Assembly: GCF_027244095.1 (NCBI RefSeq)
Contig: NC_069661.1
Location: 13,588,001 to 13,652,000, forward strand
DNA: 64,000 nt
DNA from: Hemicordylus capensis
Lineage: Eukaryota; Chordata; Lepidosauria; Squamata; Cordylidae
Direction: 5' to 3'
Shown: in pieces, positions 33,863 through 46,700 of the stretch
How the letters are laid out: each line of letters starts with the position of its first letter
How positions within the stretch are numbered: position 1 is the stretch's first letter
The notes under the pieces: generated by a model
Database searches by the model: none
The model's input: the letters and a program-made list of their open reading frames with translations, nothing else
Told to the model about the DNA's origin: nothing
Program-made: the position numbers and the translations under genes

Positions 33863-34571
33863 AACAACACTGGGGGGACCCAAGTTTCAAGAACCCCTAG
33901 GATAAGAGGTATTTTGAGCAGAGGACATAGGAATGGAGACACATTTATTAACCATAATATTGTAAGTCATACTTAGGGAAAAAATATTTTCAATTTGTAC
34001 CTACAGAAATATACATTAATTTATATTCTCTACCAAGTCCAGTGATTAAGTGTCATTGTGATATTATATACAAAATGTTTTTACGCTAAAGTAGTCAACG
34101 CTAATGTTTTAAATCTCCCAAATGAACTGAGACAATTTGCACACACTTCCAAGGAAATCAATATTACAGACACAATCTACCAAGCACAGATGTTCTCCAG
34201 CCTCTATCCATTCAGATGTCTCAAGAGTTCTAGTATTATGAGAAACTCCTCTCTCATACAAAGGTTTGGGGTCATCCAAATCCAACTGACTGACACAAAC
34301 ATCAGACCAAAAGGAAGTTCTTCAATGTGCTATTAATGTATGCAATCCATCAACATATGATGGGATGATAGCCACTGGCATGTCTTATTTTCAAAAGGCT
34401 TAAAACTATGTATGGAACTACTTGAGGTCTTATTTGTGGCTATTCTCATGGTACGTAAATTGAACTTCTAGATTCAAAGGTAAGAAGCAAATGCTGGGGA
34501 GATAAGCTACAGGGAATGTCCATCAACCCCATGCCTTGCTTGTGAACTTCTCGGGTGCCTCTATCTGATTA

Positions 34572-34878
34572 GGGTCCATAGCTCAGACCTGCTTTGGTCC
34601 CAGGTTCAATCATAAGAACCTAAGTCCTTCTGGATCAGGCACAAGGCTCATCTAGTCCAGCATCCTGTTCCATACAGTGACCCACCGGATGCCTCTGGGG
34701 AGTCCACAGGCAAGAGGGATGTGCATGCCCTGTCTCCTCTCTCCTGCAATCCTTGGTATCTCCAGGTAGAGTTGGGAAAGATCCCGTTTTAAAACCACGG
34801 AGAGAGCTGCTGCCAGAAAATGTAGACAATCCTGAGCTGGATGACCAATGGCTTGATCCAGTATAAAGCAACTTCCTC
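34572..34878 (+). mobile_element. SINE interrupted by a CR1-like LINE tail
   Basis: The SINE head (34572-34610, CATAGCTCAGACCTGC, CCAGGTTCAATC) and body/tail (34736-34878, GGTATCTCCAGGTAGAG onwards) flank 34612-34735, which is the reverse strand of a CR1-like tail (GTCCAGCATCCTGTTCC). The LINE tail therefore landed in the SINE. Confidence 0.72.
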
Positions 34879-35282
34879 CGCTCACTACTGAGAACAGATT
34901 GCTAGACTGGGTGGGCCTCTGATCTGACCCAGCAATACAATCTGTAGGTTAATTCAATGGCTCCTAAAGTAGTGCTGCTGAAAAGAAGCTTGTTCTTGGG
35001 GAACTGTACCTTCTAATTACTCTGCATTTACAATGGATATGAGTGACATATTAAAGAGAGAGCGCATGCAATGGGGAAAACTGTTACAGTGTTCTTTCAA
35101 CTGATCTAGTATGTATGGGGAAAATGTATAAATCAATAATGGGCTGCTTCATAATAATACACAGTAGAGTTTCAAGCAGTTCTGGAAGAGATATGAGAAA
35201 TTGGGTATGGAATACTTTAGGGCTTCATCGCTTGCTATGCTGCAGGTACACTTATCCAATTTTAAATTAAGCCTTTCCAAGG

Positions 35283-35470
35283 CTGCGTTCTCACAATCAC
35301 ACTGATCCTGGTTAAAGAGATCTGATCTTCGTTATCTATCTTGGTTAAATGCAGTTTAACCACAGTGGTTTGACCAGGATTGCCTGGGAAATTTGTGTTC
35401 TCACAAACAGCTCTGTGGGGCTCAAAAATCCTGGTTAACTCTTTAACCAGGATAGTCTTGATTGTGAAAA
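35283..35470. mobile_element. Palindromic MITE with TTCTCACAATCA ends
   Basis: The left end GGCTGCGTTCTCACAATCAC and the reversed right end GGACTGTATTTTCACAATCA agree, and both lead into CCTGGTTAA. No clear target duplication. Confidence 0.65.
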
Positions 35471-36372
35471 TACAGTCCAAGTAGGCACAAGTAGTTACTA
35501 ATGGAGGTATACTGTTCTCTGGCCTCTTCTAGCCCAATCAGTCTGACCTGGGATTAGTTAGATGCCAGCTCATTCCTTCCAGTTCAAGTGGGTTGTGGTT
35601 CAGCTCTTCCCTTCTTCCCCAATATGGACACCTGTGCCAAGGTAAGTCATTGCACACCTTTGGGACAACCATCTTTCCCTACAGTCTTCTGCCTCGGGTG
35701 CCTTAAAGGCAACACAGTCCTCTTCTCTGATCTATCTCCAACTGGAACAATGATAAGAACCAAGCAGTACGAATGTGTATGTCTGTCATTCGCACAGGCT
35801 CATGAGTGGTTCCTTGGTTGAGTGGCGGGAGGGGGCTCACTAGAAGGCACTGCTAAAGTCCCTGACTGAGATTTATTTTGTATTGATGTTTTAGTTATGG
35901 CTTCTGGATCAACAAACAATGAGGCTGTTCTCATGAGCAGCCAAGCCCAGGCTTAGGGACAGACTAATTCAAAAATCATAACCAAAACAAGGAGGAGGAG
36001 GAGGCTGGTCAGAGATGCTTCTCAAATAATGTTTTGTAAGTTGGTCCTTGCAAGGAGAAGGGAGCATCAGTGCTCTTGATAGATGTACCCATTCAAATGT
36101 ATTCCCTTAGTATTCCTTATCAAACAGTGGAGGACCAGAAATGCAGTAATGATTTCTGACCATGGACTGGTTTTTAATGCGCATTCCCAAGAAAAGGCAA
36201 TCTAAATTACTCATCTCAAAAGACAGATCCTGAATTGAACCCTTTCCCTGTTTTTCACTTCTAGCCTATGTGACCAGATATCTGTGATTAAGGTGCATTG
36301 ATGGCCCTAGCCCAGAACTTTTTCATGTGTATTCAAAGATAATGTAGGAATCTTTTCAAAATAAATCTAGTG

Positions 36373-36514
36373 CAGGTTTTCCCAACTTTGGGTCCCCAGA
36401 TGTTATTTCACTACAATTCCCATCATCCCCAGCCACAATGGCTGAAGATCATTGCAACTGGGGATGATTTGAGTACTCCAACAACATCTGGGGACCCTAG
36501 ATTGGGAAACCCTC
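36373..36514. mobile_element. hAT-like MITE with perfect 8-base target duplication
   Basis: Starts CAGGTTTTCCCAACTTTGGG, folds on ACTACAATTCCCATCATCCC, ends GATTGGGAAACCCTC. ATCTAGTG is repeated exactly at 36365-36372 and 36515-36522. Confidence 0.86.
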
Positions 36515-37691
36515 ATCTAGTGGATACAAAGAATTACACATCAACATAAGGCTGCTTTCACAGGGAGCCTAACCCAGACTAGGACAGCTGAGCCTGGGTC
36601 AGGCTGCTTGTATGCGTGGAGCTGGGCTCCTGGCACTGCCCGCCCACCTAACCCTACTTTAAAGCCTGGCCTTTAGCCAAGATTAAGGGTGTGAGTGCGC
36701 CCTTAACCCAAGCACCAGGATTGTGTGTGTGCTTTGGCTGCTTGCAGTCTGAATGCACACAGAGATGGGTGCCAAGAGTGTCCATCTCGCAAGGGTATCC
36801 TCCAATGCACTGTGGGATATGTGGAGGCCAGGATGCATCATCCTGGCCTCCAGAGATCAGTAGATCATGTGGGGAGCGCAGTCCACGCTTCCCACCAACA
36901 TTGAGGCATCTTGGGGGGGGAGGTTTAGTACCGCCTTCCTCTCACCCTCCCTGTTGTGTGAATACCCTTCATGTCAAGTTATTCCAGAGCTATACCCCTG
37001 CTGCCAATGACACAAGCTGCACGCATCTCAAAAACACAGAGATCTCTAACTGTCCCATAGGGTCCAGGTCATGATGAACTAACAAACATTTCCAACCATT
37101 CCTTACATCCTGTAATATGGATCTAGTAAACATTTAGCAGAAGCTCCAGGCATATAGTACCTAGAGAAAAACCTGAAACTCTGCTTTCAAATGTAAAAAA
37201 TGTACACACCAGGGAATAGAATTCATAACCGTACAGTAGAACACGGTGTCTATAAGAAGTCGGGTGACAGAAAGACAAAGCTGTATCAGATACAAAAGAG
37301 GGAAGTGTAGTCAAAATAAGCTTCCATGGCCTGCCACACAAGTAAACACAAAGGGGACCAATCCACTTCCATGAAACAACCCCAATGTAAATTATCACTG
37401 TCCCAGAAGTATATTAAAAATCACAGTTTTCTGCACTCTTGAACGCAATGGCAAGTCAGTTAAAAACCTGTCTTTAAACAATCCAGCTTCCACATTTAAT
37501 ACAACAGTCCAGTTTTATGATCCCATACCTGAATTCCCAGTATATTTTTTTAAAGCAGAGAATTAATAGAGATTAGTGTGGGGTTTTTTGTTTCCGACAA
37601 TCAAGAATGTTGTGTAGTGGTTGGAGTTAAGAGCAGTTTGCATAGTTCAATCACTAAGCTTGTTTCTGAAAGGTGGTAGTGGGAAATGAAG

Positions 37692-37733
37692 TCAAGATGT
37701 TCTGATGAGTGGAGCTCTCTCATCTTCGGAACT
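37692..37733 (-). CDS. SCARB2: SCARB2 exon 12, lysosomal sorting tail
   Basis: 42 bases, [13 protein letters not shown] then stop. The DERAPLI acidic dileucine signal directs LIMP-2 to lysosomes through AP-3. The tail ends one serine beyond the human RT end. Confidence 0.96.
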   Translation of the reverse strand, partial: SSEDERAPLIRTS

Positions 37734-40700
37734 CTAAAACAAAGAGGACAAGAAGTGAGCACACAGTGTCCTAGGAAGCAAGGAGGGGAGTAAGAACAAA
37801 ATGAACCCAATCTCTACCCAGAAAAAAATGCAATTGTGAGATGTCAAAACCCATGTGCACAGATGGGGCATTTTATGTATCTCCCCCTGTGCCCAGCCAC
37901 CTTTGGCTATCTCTGAAAGTAAGCCAAGATCAAATCTCAGTGTATTGCCTTGGGAGCTGGGGCATCCCGAGGTTGAGAATCCCTGGATTAATGGCTTCAA
38001 TAATTGGATGAAAGCACTGGATTCCTTTAAGAATATAAGAACAGCACTGCTGGATCAGGCCCAAGGTCCATCTAGTCCAGCATCCTGTTTCACACAGTGG
38101 CCCACCAGATGCCACTGGAAGCCACAGGCAGGCGCTGAAGGCATGCTGTCTCTCCTGCTAATACTCCCCTGCAACTGGGACTCAGAGGCATCCTGCCTTT
38201 GAGGCTGGAGGTGGCCTATAGCCCTCCAACTAGTAGCCATTGATAGATCTCTCCTCTATGAAGTTATCCAAGCCCCTCTTAAAGCCAAGCCATCCAGGGT
38301 GTTGGCTGTCACCACATCTCATGGCAGAGAATTCTACAAGTTGATTATGCATTGTGTGAAAACAATACTTCCGTTTGTTGGTCCTAGATTTCCCAGAAAT
38401 CAATTTCATGAGATGACCCCTGGTTCTAGTGTTATGGGAGAGGGGGGAGAATTTCTCTCTATCCATGTTCTCCACACCATGCATGATTTTACAGACCTCT
38501 ATCATGTCTCCCTGCAGTCGTCATTTTTCTAAACTAAAAAGCCCCAGGTGTTGTAGCCTTGCCTCATAAGAAAGGTGCTCTAGGCCCCTGATTATCTTGG
38601 TTGCCCTCTTCTGCACCTTTTCCAGTTCTACAATGTCCTTTTTCAGATGTGGCGGCCAGAATTGTACGCAGTACAATTATACTTTAGAGAGCATAAAAAG
38701 GATTAACTATCAAAGGTGGGAGGAGGTGTCGACCTGACCTGGGGTCTGTGGGCCTGAGCCCTGAGCTTTTAAAGTTCCCAGCAGCATTCCTATGTGGGCC
38801 CATCTCAGCCCCAAACTTTCTGTGAGCCTTGAGCAAGTCATGGTCTCCCCTCAGCAACCAGTCTGCAAAAGGGAAGATTAGTGGCCTACCTCAAGGTCTT
38901 CTGAGGTGATAATATTTTTGTTAGCAATGTAACACATTTTGCATAGTGTAATGCTACTTAAAAGAAACGTTGTCTCCACAGGCCCGCAGCTAAGCTATTA
39001 CCACAACTAAAAGACAAAGAGGTCATTCACGTAATCAAAAACTGTGTCCTACCTGGGTTTGGGAGCTGTGTGTGCTCCCAATTTTTGGTTGTGTGGAAGC
39101 AAGGGAGGAAGAAAACCTGGATAGCTTTTCCTCCTATATTGTTTCCACACAATCACTTCTACCTAGGTTTTCCTCTTACCTTGCTTCCACACAACCAAAA
39201 ACTGGGAGCAATCACAGCTCCCAAACCTGAGCAGAACACAGTTTTCGATTGTGTGAATGACCTCAAGGTCTAAACAGGTTCATGTGGATTGTTAGTCAGG
39301 TTTTAAGTCTCCTATTTAAAAATCCCTGCCAAGAGAGCAGAGAAAGAGTGAAGCCATAACTGTTCCAGGCAAGTAAACAAGAGCTGGCCTACAACCAAAG
39401 AACCTTGCTTGTTTTCCCTTGCTGTTTGGGGCTGAATCCAGCACCATGACTAAGCAAAAGTAACACAAATGTATGCTTACTCTTGTAAGAACCTGTTCAG
39501 AAAATAAAGCACAAACAATAGCAGCAGCAGGCAAGGAGAGATGGGGAAAGCCCCCTAGCGCACTCTGGGATGTCCCGCCCTCTTGTACAACAATCTGTAT
39601 TTCCTCCCTCCATTTTTGGATTGCTGCAGGAGGAAGAAAAGCTTTTTAGCTCAGAAACCCCTCATGCTTGCATAGATTGTGTTACTCTGTAATTCATCAC
39701 ACAGCCTTCCTTATGGGCAGTGTGTTGTGGAAGTTTCAGCATCACAGAGAAGAGGCAGCAAAAGTTGATGAGAAGTCATAATGTAAACTCCCACTCAGCC
39801 ATGAAGTAATCATGGGTGACTTGCTTACTCTATTTCACAGGGTTGCTATGCAGATAGATGAATTAAGAATGGTTGAACACTTTGTTCAAAAGTGCTCAGA
39901 AGTCCACTTGCATAGTTGTGAGGAAACATTGGGAAGCCCCATGCTATCTTGAACTCCTTGAACGAAGTGTGGGTAAAATGAAATAAATAATATGACTATG
40001 TAATAATTATGATTACTACCCAATTAAGAAAATTTTAGCAAGTCAGTCATAAGATTTAATAGATTTAATTAAATTGACTGGATCTGCATGGTGGGGGGAT
40101 AAGTTGTTCTAAAGAAAAATACATGCCATCTTTAGGTTTAGATAACACATCCGTAAGTTGCATGAAGCAGAACAGATATTCCCCCTTCTCTTGCATATAG
40201 TATAGAATGCATTTACCATCTGTAATTTTTACAGTTACTATACATACCTGCCTCCCAATTTATCGGGGTGCCTTTTTAGCTGATCAAAATTATTGCACCG
40301 CTGATTAATGTAAGATACCTTTCAACTTGGGCTTCAATCCTATACATAGTTACCTGGAACTAATTCTAACTGAACTTATTGGAATTCACTTCTGAGTAGA
40401 CATGCCTAGGATTAAGTTATAAATCTTGCCACCCTAACGAGGGACTGTCCATAGGTGCAAAAGGCAGAGACCACGTCGAAGAACATTTTGTCTTAAGGCT
40501 GATTCACACATGTGTTCTTCACTTGAGGACACTCAGGAAAATATATGAACCACCCCACTCCACTGAAAAAGTACTATGTTGGAGCAGACACTAAGGTCTT
40601 TCACGCAATCATAGGGGGATGGGGGATCAGGGGGTGGGAATAACACCCGCACTGATTCTCACAGACGATCAGAGCTTCCATTTGGCTTTGTGAACACATC

Positions 40701-43700
40701 CTGAAAACCACCCTGGCAGCAGCAAACAAGTTCTCCCAACCCTGGGAGAACCTTCCCAGCATGCATTGCAAAGCCAAGAGGCGCAATACTCCATGTCCTC
40801 AGCAGCCTCACTCTGACTGGCCGCAGGGGGCAGGACCAGCCCTATTCAAGCCATGGCTAGCATGGGACCACAGAGCGTGAATGTGCCACCCTGCAGAGCA
40901 GAGTGTCTGCTTACTGAGGTTTTTTACCTCAGTAAAAAGCAGCATCTGGGCTACCCACATTTGAACAGGCTGAGCTGGAAGGGTTCCCATGAGTTCTCAC
41001 GGGTATTACTAGCTGTGTTTGCTGCCTCCTACCCTCCAAATCTTGGCCATGTGAACAGGCTCACTGAGTGATGCACTTGTGGAAACAGAGGTTTTGCAAG
41101 TCACTGTGTGTGAAACAGCCCTAAGCCTTAAGGGTTTACTAGGCAGGTTTATCTTTAGCACAAGGTTTGCAACTAGCCAAGCAGACTGCGAAAGAAATAC
41201 ACTTTACTCCGCTTACCATGTGTCTTAAGCAAGCAGCAGAGACGCACTTACTCTGGATCTATTAAAACTTCTCTGCCCTGCAGAAAGCATTTCAAAAGAG
41301 ACAAAGGGGGAAAAAACAGAAAAAGAAATAAAACAAAACAAAAGCCACACATGTTCTGGCAACAGTATAAAACAAGCAACATTAAGACCAACCGAAACCA
41401 AAGGAAAGAAAAGAGGATTAAAAAAAAAGAGAGAGAGATACATAAAAATCAAACGGGCAGCTCTGATCCAAGCATGACCTTACCTCTTCTGTCTCCCGTA
41501 CGGGCCTGCAGGCAAGGACAACGAACACAATTCCAAAAATAATCCCTATTGCCATGATTATATATGGAATGCTGGTGATCACAGAGGACTGCAGAAGAGC
41601 TGTCTTCAGTTTATCTGCAGATGCTTTGTCCAGCACGACACTCTGGAGGAGCAAAGAAGCCGAGGATCAATTTTGCTACTCCTTCTACTCGAATCAAATT
41701 TGTTATTTAGGTTAGCAGGTTCTCTCTCAAGCTTTTCCAGCTCTGAACTTATTCTCTCTTTTGACCTACCCCATCCCAACTAGACAAAATGGCTCCCCAC
41801 CTTTTGCAACCCCATTTGTAGATGGCAAAAGGTGGCGGGCCATTTCAGCTATTTTTCATGTGTGCAAGAGATGTACCATGGTGCTTATCCCAACAGCCAC
41901 TTCCCCTCTTGGAATGCCCCTCCTGTTATGTCATTATGTAGCACTGATCCAAGGGGCATTCTTGGGGGGCGGGGAAGGTAGCCGCTGAAAAGAGGGTTTT
42001 CACACTTCATCACACAAAGCAGATATTGCTGCTGCAGAGTACTGGGGGCAGATACAAATAACTATGAAAGGAAGTATTTTCAACCAAACGTGGAGACAGG
42101 GGTCGGGGAGAAGGTTTGAACTTGAAACGTTTGGCCCTGCTCCAGTTCAAGCACCAGTTACCTGTTCCACAGGAGATTTTCATGCACACTTCTCTCTGTA
42201 CCCTATACTGTAGTATATTTATTATTGTTGTTGTTTACACAGTCAGACAAGTGTTATTGACTGGTTTGTTTTATCCAGACATCGGGTCCTTCCCAAGGAC
42301 CTGGGATGGCTGAATAATTAACAACAACCAACAACCATTATTATTCAATTTCTATGGCTCAGGGCTGTTAACACAGAGAAACAACAAATAAGATGGAACC
42401 CTGTACCCAAAGGACTCACAATCTAAAAGAAACCATAAAACAGACACCAGCAACAGTCACTGGAGGTACTGTGCTGGGGGTGGATAGGGCCAGTTACTCT
42501 CCCCCTGCTAAATAAAGAGAATCACCACCTTAAAAGGTGCCTCTTTGCCAAATTAGCAGGGGTCAATTTACCTGAATTGAAGACTACTCTAAATTTAAAG
42601 ATGACCCTTAAAAATACAGGTTAAATAAATAAAATACTGCTTTAAAAAAACACCTGGTTAAATATAGGTTAAAAAATACTTTAAAATACAGGTTAAAGAC
42701 AGTTTGTACCTGTATTTATCCAAAATGCTGAATTTAACACCACCCCTGATTCCTAATATCAAAGAACTTTGAAAAAGCCTAGTCTTGGATTCAGGTAAAC
42801 ATCGTACACTTCCCCACCACTCTACCTAAATCCCACAGTCATGACAACAGACACACTGCTAGTCATAATCGGCAGAACTCAGACCATGGGCGCAGCGTCC
42901 ATTAGACAAGGGGGGACAAATGTCCACCCGGGCCCACAAGGTTCGGGGTGTGTGCACCCTTGCCACTGCCACCCTTACTGGGTGCTGTTGCCTTGCAGCT
43001 GCGGTACGCGGCGCTTCCTCCTCCCCCCACGCTTCCTCCTCCTCCTTCCTCTCGCCACTGCTCTGTACACTGGTCGCTATGCAGGAGCCGCCGGAGAAGG
43101 GGCTGCCTGGCCCTGATCCACCGCCGTGCCCATAGCAGTGGCAGACAGTGGCCCCGTGCCGTCGAGCAGGTGCTGCTGCTGGCCACAGTGGCAGTGGCCA
43201 CCCTCCCACTCTTCACGGAACGGTGTCAGTGAGTTCAAGGAAACAAGGAGGGGAGGGGAAGTCTTGGGTGGGCTGGGTTGCCCCTCCCCCTTGCAGCTGA
43301 CATCAGATGCAGGGGGCGTGGCTTGTGGTGCTGGGGCAGCCCCCCCCCCGGCAACCAGGAACCTTGCTACACCTGACTCAGACATGCATTCCTTTCTCCT
43401 GATGCTCTCTAGATGTGCACATATAAACAACGATGATATTTAAAAATGCTTACCTCATTTAGGTATAGCACAGGCAAAACAAGTGTTCTGATATTGCCTG
43501 TTTGTCTAAAGGAAGATGAAAAAGAATCAGATGTTTTGCAGTGATTTCATACAAAACATTGTAAACGTCATCGCTGGTTATTATGAGAGCCAACTAGCTT
43601 TCCCCCAAGTGGAATCTTGTTCTGAGTCTGTACCAGGAACGGGAGAAGAGGCTTAGAGGTCATGGAAAGAAGAAAAGAGCTCCTTTCGGAAGTGTGGCTG

Positions 43701-46700
43701 GGGTGTAATTCCCGCCCGTTCCAATGCATTTCTACAACATGCCTACACACATATGCTTGTATGTACATATTCATATTGTCACTTTAAGTGGCTCAGCGGG
43801 GAAATGCTTGACTAACAAGCAGAAGGTTGCTGGTTCAAATCCTCGCTGGTACTATATCGGGCAGCAGTGATATAGGAAGATACTTAAAGGCATCATCTCA
43901 CACTGTGCAAGAGGCGGCAATGGTAAACCTCTCCTGTATCCTACCAAAGAAAACCAGAGGGCTCTCTATGGGTGCCAGGAGTTGAAATTGACTTGATGAC
44001 ACACTTTACCTCTACATATTCATATCATCGCTTTATTTTTGCAGGATTCTTGACTGCAGAGGGAGATGCCTATGCATGTAGCTACACTGCAAACATATAC
44101 TGGAACACAGGCATGGTGGAGTTAACCTACTACACCTGCATCATACATGCATTAATATTTATTCATTTATTTATTTTATTCTATTTCTATACTGCCCTTC
44201 CAAAAATGGCTCAGGGCGGTTTACACAGAGAAATAATAAATAAGATGGCTCCCTGTCCCCAAAGGGCTCACAATCTAAAAAGAAACACAAAATAGACACC
44301 AGCAACAGTCACTGGAGGAATGCTGTGCTGGGGGTGGATAAGGCCAGTTGCTCTCCCCCTGCTAAATAAAGAGAATCACCACGTTAAAGGTGCCTCTTTG
44401 CCAAGTTGACAGGGTATAATAAGCATCTGAAGAGGGCTGTGCCCTCAGTGCCCACTCAGAGGAGAGCTAGCGGTAAGGGTGGGTGATTTTTAAATTATTA
44501 AATTGTTTTAAGTTTTTGTACATATTTTAACTTGTTTAATGCTATTGTTAACCGCCCAGAGACGAAAGTTTGGGGCAGTGTACAAATTTGATAAATGAAT
44601 GAATGAATGAATGAATGAATAAAATAAGGGGGCAGTGACTGGGAGTTGCCAGAAGAAGGGCACAACAAAACAGGAGCCTTGTCAGCAACTGGGCTGGGGG
44701 GCCGAGCCCAGGACCCCTCCCCACCTCTCAAAGAGGGCTGCTGACAAGCCTAAGTACCACTCCCCTACCTACTCAAACACACTCCCTTCTGCTCCTTCCA
44801 CAGGCTGCCTGAAGTGGCTCAGCAACAGCAGGGGGAAGAACAAACAGGGGCATGCAAACAAGAAAAGGTGGGTCTCTTTAAAATCCCCTGCTAACTGAGC
44901 AAAGAGGCATTGTTTTAAAGTGGTGATTCTCTTTATTGAGCAAGGGGAGAGCAACTGCACAGCAGTTTCGCACAGCATCCCTCCAGTGGCTGTGGCTGGT
45001 GTCTATCTTATGTTTCTTTTTCAGATTGTGAGCCCATTGGGGACAGGGAGCCATCTTATTTATTTATTATTTCTCTGTGTAAACCACCCTGAGTCATATC
45101 ACCCAGTCTTTGTGGCTTTGCCCTCATCCCTCAAGGCATTTTAGATTTTCCTCCATGATCTCATGAAATGGCTCAGAAGGCAGGAAGCGGCATATCAGAG
45201 AGGAAGTTCCATACTGGCTGAAGGGCTTTGGGAATTGGAAGGCAAGGAAATCAAAGCTGACTGAGAAAAGAGCAGTGCGATAGCAGCGAAGTTAGTCATT
45301 GGGGGGACGGATTGTTGACCTTTTTCAAAGTCTTCTGTAGCTACTTATTGTAAATCTGTATTTTATTACAAAGACTTTGAGAAAAAAACAAAAGCCTTTA
45401 TGGTCCTGTCGAGATTCTCTTCAGGATCAGATTAAACTATATTAAAATGAAAGCCAAAGAAGTGATGGAAATGGTTTAAAGAAGGTTAAATAATAATATA
45501 AGTCAGGGTTTCTCAAACATGGATCATAAGATTTTGTTGGACTACAACTCTCATCATCTCGACACAATGGACTTTGGCCATTGAGGCAGAAGGTGATGGG
45601 AGTTGTAGTTCAATATCTGGGGACCCATGTTTGAGAGACCCTATTATAAACAACCTTGTTCCCAACCACCACCACCCCCCCTCAAAAATATCCACCGCTT
45701 ATTTAATGCAACATAAAATGCACATTATTTTCTCTTCTACTTTGTTTCCTTTTAGTGGTATAATACATTCTTCTCAATGAAACTCCCCCTAAAAAACCCC
45801 CAGAGTACTTACACAAAATCTGGTAGTTTTTTAACATAAACGTTGATCTGTGTTCGCCTGGCTGCTCTCACCAGCAAACCTGTCAACTGCAAGATCAAGG
45901 AAGTCGCATTTAATATATATATTTTAATTCCTTATAATCATTTTAAAAAGCAGACTTACAAATTCAATACGGATTTGCTTTGGGGTGAAGAAAGAACCCA
46001 TAGTGGCTAGCTAGGCTGGAAATCTAGGTTTTGTGAACTCCGTCACCGATGAGTCAGGTGAGAAAGCATGGAGGAAGGCAAAGGTATCAACAGCCTGTAT
46101 GAGATGCCTAGAGTAACCAAAGCTACAATGGTATGCGTGGGAGCGTGAAGGTGATTGGAGCAGGTGGGGGGTGGTTGCAGAAGAAAAACATCTTTTTTGG
46201 TTGGTAGACACTGAGGCGATTCTCACGATCAGTGAGACTCGCTGAAATGAGGTCTGCGGGGAGAGCGGGCTTAGCCCTCTCTCCCCGCAGATGATTGCCT
46301 GCGGAGCCCTGGGCAGCCAGATTTGCTGCTCACATGACCGCCGGCTCCGTCACCGAGCTGGCGGGGGCTGCAGAGATTGAGGACTGTGTGGCCCCCAGAA
46401 GTTCCAGGATGCCTCGCACGAGTGCGCGGGGCATCCTGGAGAGACCCCAGGGCCGGGAGGCTTGTTTCACCCTCCTGGCGGGGGTCTCCTCGTGTGTTGC
46501 CACGGCGACAATACACAATCATATTGACAGGACTACCAGAGTGCTTGCTCCGCTAACCTCCTCTAAGGGGAGGGCTACCTAAGCGGGTTACCCGCTTTGA
46601 GGAAACCGGGCTTGCCTGTGAGTCCGGTGGTTCTCACACTCGCCCCAAAGCAGGCTAGGCTCCCTTAGCCAGCTTTTGGCCGAACGTGAGAATCTCCTGA

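Larger units (their letters stand above)
29300..33900. other. Intergenic DNA between NUP54 and SCARB2
   Basis: Contains SINE copies (29622-29790 minus, 31100-31340 minus, 33549-33862 plus), a LINE scrap (about 29990-30065 minus), a SINE tail fragment (32230-32318 minus), an L2-like 3' end (32590-32852) and a CR1-type fragment (33060-33290). No exon-like or gene-like stretch was recognised; 30070-31090 and 31345-32095 look unique. Confidence 0.6.
33900..37691 (-). other. SCARB2: Probable SCARB2 3' UTR (extent uncertain), with repeats
   Basis: Sequence immediately after the stop (37691 downwards) must be 3' UTR. Human SCARB2 has a long one (from recall, about 3 kb). Candidate poly(A) hexamers on the minus strand are ATTAAA near 37495-37500, AATAAA at 35872-35877 and AATAAA at 33944-33949; I cannot choose. 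Repeats inside: MITE 36373-36514, palindromic piece 35283-35470, transposon-like 36545-36950, SINE/LINE nest 34572-34878. Confidence 0.45.
37734..43453. other. SCARB2 introns 11 and 10
   Basis: Intron 11 (37734-41483) has a CR1-like LINE end (38028-38672), a palindromic element (39019-39262) and a mosaic of TTCACG-ended transposon-like sequence (40593-41070). Intron 10 (41643-43453) has an L2-like end (42335-42562) and a GC-rich transposon-like block (42889-43375). Other parts show nothing recognisable. Confidence 0.6.

Noticed and set aside
42859-43443. Overlapping open frames of 90-117 residues on both strands
   Set aside because: They sit in a GC-rich block and lack any domain, splice pattern or conservation cue.
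46271-46582. GC-rich open frames of 62-95 residues in SCARB2 intron 8
   Set aside because: They fall inside the transposon at 46208-46703 and have no domain.
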